Below are positions 43,273-61,755 of a stretch of 64,000 bases of DNA, in pieces (the first letter of the stretch is position 1; each line of letters begins with the position of its first letter). Origin of the DNA: Paragordius varius (lineage: Eukaryota; Nematomorpha). The position numbers were made by a program, and so were the translations under genes. The stretch covers positions 4,588,001 to 4,652,000 of the forward strand of contig OZ176054.1 in assembly GCA_964247055.1 (NCBI GenBank). The letters run 5' to 3'. The notes beneath the pieces are model-generated. The model saw only the letters and a program-made list of their open reading frames with translations, was not told the origin of the DNA and searched no databases.

Positions 43273-43294
43273 ATATAAAGTCTACATGACTGTA

Positions 43295-43690
43295 ATTTTT
43301 GTTTATTACGTTGGCAGAAGTATGCAGAATTGCCTATAAAAGCAAAGAGGTAGGTTTATCCTTACATGTTTATCTTTACAGTTTTCTTCTGTAACAATTT
43401 TGAATGAATGGTATATGGTTATAGTACTTTATGTATTCCATGCCATGGGTAATATGAGGTATATATAAATATTTTGAATAAAACAACCTTTTACCGAATA
43501 ATTAGTGGTGTTAATAAATAAAATATATAAATTCTTAACATTTTTATAGGTTTCCTAAATATTTTCTTCTATCATGAAAAATTGTATTTATTTTTTTTTA
43601 AATTTTTTGTCGGCTGTAACATTTTTGGAGGGCCGCATACACTTTGCGGGGATCGTGTTGGACACCCCTGCTCTAATATATAGTTTATGG
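43295..43690. mobile_element. hAT-type MITE fragment (right end)
   Basis: Ends with GGGCCGCATACACTTTGCGG and then GTTGGACACCCCTG at about 43671, the complement of the hAT-type terminus CAGGGGTGTCCAAC. I cannot fix its left end. It directly abuts the palindromic element, and the sequence to the left of that palindrome (39361-39399) may be its other half. Confidence 0.5.
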
Positions 43691-46178
43691 TTTTTTACCA
43701 GAAGTTTATTTGATTAATTAATGTATTAAAAAACTACGTAAATAATTATAAGTGTGGCTCTACCCAAGCATTAAAAGTAAGAAAAAATTATTATTATGGT
43801 GAGTTTATTTCAATCGGATAAGAGAAATAATGTTATTAAATGATTATTATTTTAAATTACACAAGAACAACCAATTTAAATTATGATGGTTATTCCATTT
43901 TGATGGGAAACCACAAAAAATGTTTTCATACACAAAATTTTAATAATAATAATTTACCAATAAATATTATTTAAACATATGGTAACCACTTATTTTGGAG
44001 ATGGAAACCCAGCTAATTTAACGGTTGGCACCGGAACCGGGCTAGTTTCTAATAATTGAAAACAGAATGGTTCTCAAAATTTTGGAACTGCAACCGGGGT
44101 GATTCATGAGAAAATGTAAATGAAACCGGGTTGGTTTCAACACAACCGGTTCCTACTAAAAACTCAACCGGGTTCCAGTTCCGCGAGGGTCCCTGTTCAA
44201 AAGCCCTGTATTTAACACCTTCTGACCACTATGAAGGAGTGTTTTATTTTTTGTGGCTGATCAATCTGCACATTTTCCTCATTCTTTTAAAACACGCCTT
44301 GATGTGGAGGCACATTTTACATAGGTTATAATCTTCCCTTGATAGGGGAATACCCAGCACCATTATTTGATTTTCCCAAAAAATCACTTCACAGAAATAT
44401 TTTTCTGACTTAATAATTTAAAACGCTAATTTATAGTATGTGAGGTTGAACATAGGGGGCAAATAAGAATGATTGACCATGATCAGAGCATAAAAAATAA
44501 TAAATGAGCCTTTTTTCAAAAATATTGATTCAAAAACTCGATTTTAAGAGATTTTTTTGATAATCTAATTTTTCTAGAGGTGGGATTATATTTAAGAGTG
44601 GCTCGGCTACGATCGTCATTATCAAAAATCCCTTTTTATCAAAATAGGCCTATATTTTTCCCTAAAAAGGATTTAATATCAATATTATTCATATGAATAG
44701 GGTCATTTATAATTAAATTTTACCTTATATTGCGACAGTAGGCATATTTTTGGATATACACACTTGATCAATTCTTTACAAAAATAAAGCGGTCTTCAAA
44801 TCAAAACTACTTAATTACTAAACTTAGGCAGATACCGGTTCCGATGGGTTGAGACTAACGTGTTTGATTTCGGTTCGATTGATTTTTGTGAAAGATTTGG
44901 TTTCATTTTCGAAAACTAGGAGCCAACGCGGTTCTAGTTTCTGGCCCCGGTCCCATACCCTTGTTTGTTTCAACAAAAATTATATAATCACTACTTAAAA
45001 TTTTAAAGGTTAATTTATTATTTAATAGGAGTAATCGCTATTATATTCCACTTGATAATATGGTTAAAGCTTTTAATTCAAAAAATGATCTATTTTTAAA
45101 AATATAGATATCAATACGAATTTACAATATTTAATCTTGTTGAGAAATTTGAGTCATGAGAATTATGGAGCCCTCTCTCATTCATTAGATATTTTTGGGA
45201 AGTATAAATTGATTATATAAGAAAAATTAAATATAGATTAAGCGAATGTTGAGCGATGCTTTTTAACTTGTTTTATTTTCTTATAGATAGTCAATTACGG
45301 TGTTTGAATAAATTTTATAATTTGAATACGTATTTTCATGATAATTTGAAATTTTTTAATATAAATTTTGCCTGTTTAGAACAATTGTTCTTAAACGATT
45401 TCACTTGTGCAAAAATTTTACCCTTGAAGATAACTTTATTAAAAGACTTTTGCTATGTCATAACCCTAAGATAGAAGCAATGTTTTTATAATCGATTTTG
45501 GAACCAAGTGAACAAACCTTAATCTTATATTTTTGAAGCTATAGGCAACCATAATAATTACGTATAAGTCATAATTAATATAAAAATAATTTTTCTAAAA
45601 GATGGCTTCAAAGCCAAAACGCTAGACTATGATCAAATGATCTAGTCAAACTTGGCCTATTTCGGATTCAAATGGTTTCAAACACTTTTGAAATCGCATA
45701 GATATTATTTTATTTTAAAAAAGTTTTCAAAAAATGCTTATATCATGCGCTAATAGTTAATTATTGATGTTTATAAAATGGTTTATGTTTTTTTAGGAAT
45801 GATACTCCAACTAAAAATATTTATAGGATAATGTTTCATGTTACGTAACGGTCTGTGTATGCATATTTAGTGAGCAAACTTCATTCGTGAAACCTACATA
45901 AAATACCCTTGATAATAACAAAATTATACAATGAGAGTCCCAAATTAAAAAAATCCTTTATATTAATAATAAATTATACGTTGACTAGTTCAGTGCATGT
46001 TAAATTATGTAAAACCACCAATTTACATCAAGTTATTATTTTATCAATAAGTTACAGCCTACCATCTTTTAACTTATATAATTAGCTGTTCATTGCAATA
46101 ACACATTTAAATAAATTTACTAGTATTCATATAGATTTTAAGTATATCACAATACGTAGAATAAGATAGAATTATAAT
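43690..46178. other. Intergenic region with ACCGG-rich repeats
   Basis: No supported gene. Two GC-richer patches, 44015-44215 and 44830-44965, are full of ACCGG and GGTTCC words (GGCACCGGAACCGGGC, CAACCGGTTCC, GATACCGGTTCCGATGGG). Both close with complements of TAGGGCTTTTGAACAGGGAC-like or AAGGGTATGGGACCGGGG termini. They look like two degenerate copies of one nonautonomous repeat. The open frames at 44131-44331 and 45256-45474 lie in this setting and have no family signature. Confidence 0.5.
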
Positions 46179-54067
<7,889 letters not shown>

Positions 54068-54419
54068 ATAGATTTAGCATGTGTTCCGCACCTATGGACA
54101 ATTTTACCTGTTTTAAAATTAATTACTACATTATTTTTTGAATAACCAATAGGTTCTCTTACTACAAAATGCAAAAATTAAACGATAGCTAACGCTAACT
54201 TACGATATTCACTACAAAAAATATTAATCTTAATTATTTTTACACCTAATAATATTATTTTGATATATTACACTTGCGCTAGAAATGAGAAAATAAAAAA
54301 TAAGGTGCCTATTTAGATTGGTGAAAAAAATCTTGAAATATAAAATGAAAAATATAAATTAGAGTTGTGGGTAAAAAAATAGGTTTTGTCATTTTGCCTT
54401 AAATATACTCATATACACA

Positions 54420-55560
54420 GTTCAAAAATAAGATAAAATGAATATATATTCTGACAGAAAAATTAATCAGGGTAATCATGTTATTTTTAGTTTTGGTTAC
54501 GAATGATATAGGAAAGTTATTATCAGTTTTTTACTTACTGGTCCAAACCGGAAAATGGTAAAATTTGATAACATTTTTTGTAAAAAATTATTTTCAAATG
54601 CTTCATCCCAAAAAATATCATTAAAATATATCATAAACTAGATATAAAAAGCAAATCAATATTTTTTAAAAATTTAATTATTAGATGTGGGCTCCGAAAG
54701 TCCCAAATTACTCTTCTAAAATGGACTAGGTCGCTTAAAATAAACGCAAACATGCCGAGATTGCGCAATCGATATTATATATATATGCTAAATTTTGATA
54801 TAAACTAAAAATATTTTAAATACACACTTTTATCAAAAATTTAATTTTTATCAAAATTATATTGAAGCGTACTTCATACTATTGTGAGTCATGAAGCAAA
54901 CGGTTTAAAAACGTTTTAGGATATTATAAAAACACTTTTGTATATAACACAGTGTACACAAAAAATATTTTGACCAAAAATAGATATAAAAAGGTATTAG
55001 GATTATCGTGTTGCTTTTAGTTTTGTCCCCGAATTATGTAAAAGTGTTTTTATTATATTGTAGAGCGTTTTTAACGTTTCCATCATGACCTAAAATAGTA
55101 TGAAGTACGCTTCAACAAAATTTTGTTAAAAATGAAATTTTTGAAAAAAGATTTCATTTTTAAAAAAGAATCATTTTTAAAATTATTTTTAGGTGATATC
55201 AAAATTTAGCATTTATTTTAAATATTTATCAACCCCGCGCCTTTATTTTAAGAAGACTAGCCCAATTTCGATATGCAAAAAATTTGGGACTTCCTGAGTT
55301 TACATATGAAAATTAAAATTTTTGAAAAATGTTGTTTTGTTTTTATATGTAGTTTTTGATATATATTAGTGAATTTTTTAGAATGAAACCTCTGGCTTTC
55401 ACCAAAAATAATTTATTTAAAAAATGTGCGCAAATTTTGCCATATTTTTATATGGAGCATTTACCACAACTGTGTTATTTTTTTTACATCCCTTGCAAGG
55501 GTTAACAAAAGCACGATCCTGACACATTTTCCCATCAGAATATAATTTTATCAGGTGATT
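54420..55560. mobile_element. Large imperfect palindrome upstream of KAT6
   Basis: Arms of about 550 bp pair around a centre near 54990. GAAAGTCCCAAATTA (54697) pairs with AATTTGGGACTTCC (55283). GCTAAATTTTGATAT (54787) pairs with GATATCAAAATTTAGC (55196). GAAGCGTACTTCATACTAT (54863) pairs with ATAGTATGAAGTACGCTTC (55093). Near the ends, ATATATTCTGACAG (54442) pairs with a complement near 55530. No coding capacity. It begins about 350 bp upstream of the KAT6 start codon. Confidence 0.8.
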
Positions 55561-55760
55561 TTTTATACCCCTAATTACGGACAGTGTATATAATGATATT
55601 TATCCTAAACATTCGATAGAGAAATGCAATCTATCGACAGTTTTCTTATTTAGTATATTTTTATGACCAAAAGTCGAATCAATAGCCAAAATGACAATGT
55701 TCAATAACAACTTCCGTGAAAAATCATTACATCAAAAAACTTAGTCGATATATCTTTTTT

Positions 55761-56069
55761 CTCCATTAGTATAGAAAAAATATTTATAATAAAAGTATTG
55801 GATGTTTAGAAAAAATTAAACGCTTTTTCCTCTGGTGCAAAATTACTTTATATAAGTCTTACTTAAACCATTTATTGAGGGTTAAACTCTTAATATATAG
55901 TAATATGATAGTTATTCTCCATCTTATTGTATAGAAAAGTATTTATATTATAAGTATTGAATGTTTAGTAAAAATTAAACGCTTTTACTTTTTGTGTAAA
56001 TTTTCTTGTTTATATAAGTCAACCATTTTTTGAGGGTTAATCTCTTAATATATAGTAATATGATAGTTA
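55761..56069. repeat. Tandem duplication, two units of about 155 bp
   Basis: Unit 1 is 55761-55916 and unit 2 is 55917-56069. Both run from CTCCAT...TATAGAAAA through AAATTAAACGCTTTT and TTTATATAAGTC to TTAATATATAGTAATATGAT. They have diverged by scattered changes. Confidence 0.85.
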
Positions 56070-56560
56070 AAATAATTTAAATCTTTTATTGCATAATAAC
56101 AAGTTTTTTTATTTAAATTTGGCGTCAGAGTGCGATTTTTTAGCATTATTTCTAGTAAGTCATTAAAAATCCCCCGAAAAACTGAAATATTTAATGAAAA
56201 TATTCGTTTTGGATTATCCTTTTATAAATGAAAAAATGTCGTTGACGCGGTTTTCTCTATTGTTAATTTTCGACCTAATGTGCGATAAAAATGTGATTTT
56301 TTGATTTTGGCTAATGGCAGAAAAAATATAATTAATTTTTTCTAACCTGTTATCAGCATTAATTCGATAATATTTATCCTGAAGGTTTTAACTAATAATA
56401 TATGATTTTAGAACTATTTGTAACTTATATAAACATTATTTATTTAATATAATTAATTATTTATTAGTTAAATTTTTTTAATTAAAGTATAGTTTACAGT
56501 TTTTTTCCATTGATAGTTATTTTTTACTGTGTTTTCGAATTGTTTTTTCATTTTTTATGA
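56070..56560. other. Intergenic, nothing recognised
   Basis: AT-rich sequence between the tandem duplication and the decayed LINE. Confidence 0.45.
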
Positions 56561-57839
56561 GTTTTAAGCACGAGGTGTGCAGGCCAGTCGCTGCCCGGAG
56601 GGAGAACCAATAGGAAAGGATTTGTAGAATGTGTTTTGCGAGTACTAATGATGGAATAAGAAGTAACTTATATGAATTAGTTGAAACTATGAGGTTAAAA
56701 AGGTAAATTTCTTGTGCATTCAGGAGACTTACCGTTGAAACGATACCAAGACGTTAGAAACTATAAAATGTTTTATTCATGTTAAAATGGTTACAGTGGG
56801 TTCGCAATGATAGTGTATTCAAGATTTGAAATTAAGTAGTTGAGGTTAGACGTGTAGAATTATAAATTTTGACATAATGTTAGATATAAAGGTTTTCAAA
56901 ATATTTGGCGATTAAGCGCCTTAGATAGGGTTGACTAAACTAGAAAAAGATAAATTTTATGACTTATTGGACGGAGAAATGACTTTATTAACGAAAGACG
57001 GATAAATAATAATTTGTGGTGATTTCGATGGATGTGGGACAAAATAAGATTATGAACCTTGGCAAGGAGGTAAAGATTACGGGAAAAACTGAATTAATTG
57101 ATGATTCGCTCAATCTTATAACTTAGCTATAAAAAATACCTTTTTACTAAAAGTTTTAGCCAAAAAAATCAATTATATCCTTGTACCGCAAAAGTCCTTA
57201 GCGTCGTGGACTGCAAAACCTAATCTGGAGATTATAAACTTAATATAATTTAATCATGTGTAAATATATGGCACATATACTGATAAATGTTAAAAGGCGT
57301 AAGCTTATAGCGCTAAAGATAATTATGGGATCTCTTAAGAAATAGTAAAGAAGAGAAGGATAATATAATTAGAGGGTCGGGAGATAAGGTCTGTTGAATG
57401 AAAGGTAGTAGAAATCAGTTGTATAGAAAAGATTGGCTAAAAGATGAAAGAATAATTTTGAAATTACGTGAGAAAAGTAAAGTTTTTAAAATATGGATGT
57501 TTACCTACCAAACAGAAGACAAATTATATTAGGATTAATAAGGAACTTGAAAAGCTTGCAATAGCCAAAAAAGAGAAAACAGAATCACTATATGAGGTGT
57601 TAAATTGTAAACAAGGTGTAAATAAAGTAAATTTTCTCACAAAGAAACAGAAGAAAGCTGGACTTGCCCCATTATGCGACCGCTATTAGAGACAAAAACG
57701 GTGAATTACTCGTGGATGAATAGAAAATTTTAAAGAGGTAAAAAGAATATTACTTGGACATCGAATTGGGCGTCATTGAAACGAAACTACTCGAAACTTA
57801 AAATATTAGTAATGAAGTCCATGGTTTAGAAGTTATCTA

Positions 57840-58440
57840 TAAATAGAGCTGCATGTCCAGATATTAATAATGAGAACAACTCTACGCCTGAAATAAAGCG
57901 AAGAATTGCTATTGCTAAAGCAGTAACTTTTAAATATAACAGGATTTGGATGTCACATGACATTAAACTACAAACCAAAATCAGATTAATCAAAGCTACA
58001 GTTTTCCCCACATTCATGTATGGGGGGGAAAGCTGGACACTGAAAAAATATGATGAACGTCTAATAAATTCTTTCGAATTATGGGTTTGGAGAAAACTTC
58101 TTCAAACAAAATGGACAGACAAAGTTTCAAACACCACCATTCTAAATAAAATAAACCCAGAAATGTCACTCCTTGGCAGCTTAACACGGCAAAAACTCTC
58201 CTTCTTCGGGCACATCATGAGATCCAGCTCACTCGAAAAATCACTGATGCTGGGGAAAGTGAGTGGTGCCCGAAAAAGAGGGAGAAGACGAACTCGTTGG
58301 ATGGATAACATCCTTAAAGAAACCAACCTATCCTTATCCGACCTAAACACCAAAACCGGAAATCGCAATGAATGGAGAAGCTTTATTTTCAATGTTGCAA
58401 TCAGTCGGAATCGACTTTAGCAAACAACAACAACAAGAAG
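57840..58440 (+). mobile_element. RTE/BovB-like LINE 3' fragment inserted in the older LINE
   Basis: The frame from about 57868 to 58420 encodes EIKRRIAIAKAV, TKIRLIKATVFPTFMYGGES, WVWRKLLQTKWTDKVSN, RQKLSFFGHIMRSSSLEKSL and RGRRRTRWMDNI, ending in ISRNRL. This order is characteristic of RTE/BovB-clade reverse transcriptase C-termini. It ends with a (CAA)n tail at 58422-58437. AGAAGTTAT occurs at both boundaries (57829 and 58436), a likely target duplication. The insert is 5'-truncated, and its coding part is open from 57950 onward, so it is much younger than its host LINE. Confidence 0.82.
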
Positions 58441-58490
58441 TTATTTGAGAAAATACTAACGAAAGGAATAAAAAAATGATTAGCACAGAG

Positions 58491-60275
58491 CAGGGGTGGC
58501 TAACCTTTTTTTTTGTGGGCTACTTTTAAGATAGTTTTACGCAAGCACATATGAATATTAAGTATTATAAAATTCATTTATTACTACATTACAAATGATG
58601 CAAATATTTATCTCTATTTACGGATTGGGGTGACTAGCACAGGCCATTTTACAATAAATACGAAAAATTATTATTTTTTAGTAGTTATTTTAATATATAA
58701 TTTAAATTTTATCAAAATGCATAAGATAATGATGATTCAGAAGACCTTTGGTTGCAACAATCAGTGCAAATACTAAAACAATTACATTATTGAATTTAAT
58801 AAATTTGCATGATTAATTAAATGTACATCTTGCGACGGATTTTAGATGATATAAGTAAAAAATGGATTTGTAGCTTTTGGCAAAGATCTTTATAATTACC
58901 AATTCAAATAATGGACATATACTTCAAGAAGTTTGAATCGAAAAAAGTGTCGCGCCGAAAGTTTTGAATTAAATTAAAGAGTCGACAAAGTGAACTTGTT
59001 AATACAGATGTGAGATGGTTAAATCCTACTGCATTGTTAGAAAGATTAAGACATTTTTACTACAAATATCTATTTTACAGAATATTCATATCCACAAGCA
59101 AAAGATCTAAAATCGCTTCTTGATATTGATTATGATCCAATATCTCAGAAAAATTGCACATTGCAAATCGATTGAAAAACATTTACTATTTTAACGTATA
59201 CATCCATTATGCTTATATTTACTAATTTTGGAACATAAAACATGGATGTGTATTATGCAATTATAATCCATAAAATCTGGAAAATTTTAATTGCAAAGAG
59301 CTACGAATCCATTTTTTTTAATCATCCAGCTCCGTCGGTTGTTATGGAAACTTAAACCGGTAAATTTGAAACTGTAATATAAATATTAAATGATTTAAAA
59401 TATTTTGACTTCTGGTGTGTTCTTGCAGAGGTATGACAGTAAATAACTCTTCTTAGGCTATGTCATGTCGAATAAAAACGCATAATTGAGCAATTCCAAC
59501 GTAATCGGTTGACTCGTGAATTCGAACCGATAAAACATTCAAGATTTAATACTTTTATGCAAAATTTCGGTCTGACTCTCCGCATAATTGTGTTTCTAAA
59601 GGGATAGGCTTTTATCAATTCCATTATCTGTCTTATTTTTCAAACAGCACTTCAGATAATATAAAAGTTTGTTTTAGAATTTCACTGTCTTAAAAAAATT
59701 TGTTGTTTTTTAGAATTTTTGATATTTTATAAGTTGCAATTATGGAATTTTGTTAATTTTTGCTGTATACAATGCAGTGTTTCTGAGCATTTAGTTCTTT
59801 CAATAGCTTGATTTTTGATTGTGAATTTCTAAATTTATTTTTCATTGTTCACGTGAAGCGGTAAAATGTCTGACATCTGCTTTTTCAGAGAAAGCCACGG
59901 TGGACTTGCCCAAACATGCACATTTATCATTTCATTATAAAAATTTTCTTCCCATTTATTTAAGCATTGTTCTGGCCTGAATTTTTGATCATAATAATAT
60001 CTAAGTTTAAAGGATACTTCCATCTGATTTTTTGCCATATTTAAATTGTTTTCTAAGGAAATCACGATTGATTCTAACTTCTCACATCATTTAATAAATA
60101 TATTATTAACATAATAAATTAACTTAGTTAAATATAATTTTTGTTAACAAGTATTTTTTCAAAAACAAAATTGAAAAAAATAAATCATAATTTTGTGGAA
60201 AAAAATTATATGCAAATATTGTACTTATTTTGAAAAATTTAGGCGGTCACGAAGTCGACCGTTAGGTCACCCCTG
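58491..60275 (+). mobile_element. Decayed hAT inserted in the older LINE
   Basis: Ends are CAGGGGTGGCTAACC and, on the right, GGTCACCCCTG. Flanking octamers GCACAGAG and GTATAGAT match 5 of 8. Plus-strand remnants include NTDVRWLNPTALLERLRHF near 58998. Host LINE similarity continues on both sides, with FEKILTKGIKK before and QFGFIIEKSTIDPLYAV after. The transposase is dead, with many stops. Confidence 0.75.
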
Positions 60276-61300
60276 GTATAGATGGTAACAATTTGGTTTT
60301 ATTATTGAAAAGTCCACAATCGATCCGCTTTACGCAGTATGAAGGTTAATTGAAAAGCATATGGAAATGAAAAAGGAATTGAATGGAATTTTAATCGATA
60401 TTAAAAAAGCGTTTGATAGCTTACCATGAAGTACAATATAGTGGAGTACAATACGAAAAATTGTGACTGAAAGTTGCATAAACATTCATAAAAGCATATA
60501 CGGATATTAAAGTTAAAACTTAGGGATTTTCAGAGAAATAAATCAAGGCGTCTAGGGGTCAACAATCAATCCGTTGGTATTTATAATATGGGTCAAAATT
60601 TCAAAAGGAGTCGGACAATAAGGTTGCTGGTATTTGTTTATGCAGATGACCTAATAATGCTGTGAGACAAGGTGCATGAATCGAAAAAACTGATGAAAAA
60701 GGGGATGTGTTACAACGGTGCGGTTATCCTATAGGTAAACGAATTTTATAAATTTTGGTGGAAAAAAATGAGAAATAGAATTAGAAGAAAATTGGATATT
60801 AAAAAGTTAGGAAGAATGCAAATATTTAGGAGTGATTTTAGCAGCAGATGCTTCTTTAATGCATAAATTTAAGAATTCGAAATAAGTCGGCAAATTATAA
60901 AAAGTTTAGTGTGCGATAAAAATATCGATCTAAAAGTCAAGAGTAAAATTTACAGTGCTGTTGTACGACCAATAATGTTGTACAACTCACAGACATGGGC
61001 ACTTAACAAAAAAAGGCACTTTTAAGTTTTTGTAGATAATGCTTAGCTTGATGTTCAATGTGACGAGGAAAAACAATGTGAGGTAACATTAGAGGAAGTA
61101 CAGAAACCGAAAACACATTAGATGATGTAAAATCGTCTTAGGTGGTTTGGACATGTAGAAAGAAGAGATGGTAACTTCATAGGTAAAAAATATTGATCAA
61201 TATATTGGGAAAGAAGGGGGCGCTCTAGAACCGACATAGACAGAGTTCTATGACGAAATAGCGAATATGACCGCTCGGAGATCATATAATGTAATTGTTA

Positions 61301-61755
61301 TTAATGTGTGTAGATTTTTTAATTCCCATTTTTGCCCTACAGTGTATGATATGGGTATTTTGCCTAGAAAAACAACATTAAGGGTTTACTGGGCTTATAG
61401 TAAAAGAATTCCTAGTCTGTATATAATAAAAACATTTGTAAAAATTTATTAATATAATAAAGTATGTCAAAATACATATTTCGATATATACCATTATTAG
61501 GGTTGTTATAAAGCATGTAATATTATGAATAAATAGTATGAATATTCTAAGCAAAACCCGAACACAGAATAAACAATAAAAGCAAATAAATAAGATGGTA
61601 CTCCAACATTCAAAATAAGTCATCATCCTGTCCAAGAGGTCCAACTCATCTGTAATATATGTATCAATTATGAAATAAGTATTGAAAAAACTTCAAAGGC
61701 GGATTTGCCATATTAATATCTATGGTATTAAAAAATAAAGCAAAATGTTTAATAT
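61301..61755. other. Intergenic, nothing recognised
   Basis: Lies between the LINE 3' end and the MASK stop. AT-rich; the minus-strand open frame at 61378-61644 looks like chance. Confidence 0.45.

Larger units (their letters stand above)
39400..43292. mobile_element. TA-flanked palindromic element split by a hAT
   Basis: The left end is CAGTCATGTAGACTTTATAT at 39400. The right end is its complement, finishing CTACATGACTG at 43292, with TA on both sides (39398-39399, 43293-43294), a mariner-type target site. The two arms are near-perfect reverse complements across about 700 bp each, with the centre near 40110. For example, GGGAAGGGCGTCGG (39535) pairs with CCGACGCCCTTCCCC (40695). Without the hAT at 40831-43272 and one duplicated octamer, the element is about 1,440 bp of almost pure palindrome. 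No coding sequence of its own. Confidence 0.9.
56570..61300 (+). mobile_element. Decayed non-LTR retrotransposon (LINE) with two nested insertions
   Basis: Plus-strand pieces appear in the right order. An AP-endonuclease part comes first (NFLCIQETYR near 56710, ICGDFDGCGT near 57020). A linker follows (TKKQKKAG in the open frame 57468-57689, then RDKNGELLVDE). The reverse transcriptase comes next (ILIDIKKAFDSLP near 60393, VYADDLIML near 60640). Last is the tail NRLRWFGHVERRDGN near 61135 and DIDRVL, and a 3' end similar to the LINE fragment at 37420. Many stops break it, so it is dead. It is interrupted at about 57840 by an RTE/BovB-like LINE fragment and at 58491 by a hAT element. Confidence 0.8.

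Noticed and set aside
45256-45474. 72-codon plus-strand open frame
   Set aside because: Composition is only Leu/Phe/Asn/Ile as expected by chance; no motif and no neighbouring exon.
59835-60065. 76-codon minus-strand frame inside the third hAT
   Set aside because: Opposite strand to the recognisable transposase remnants; no motif.
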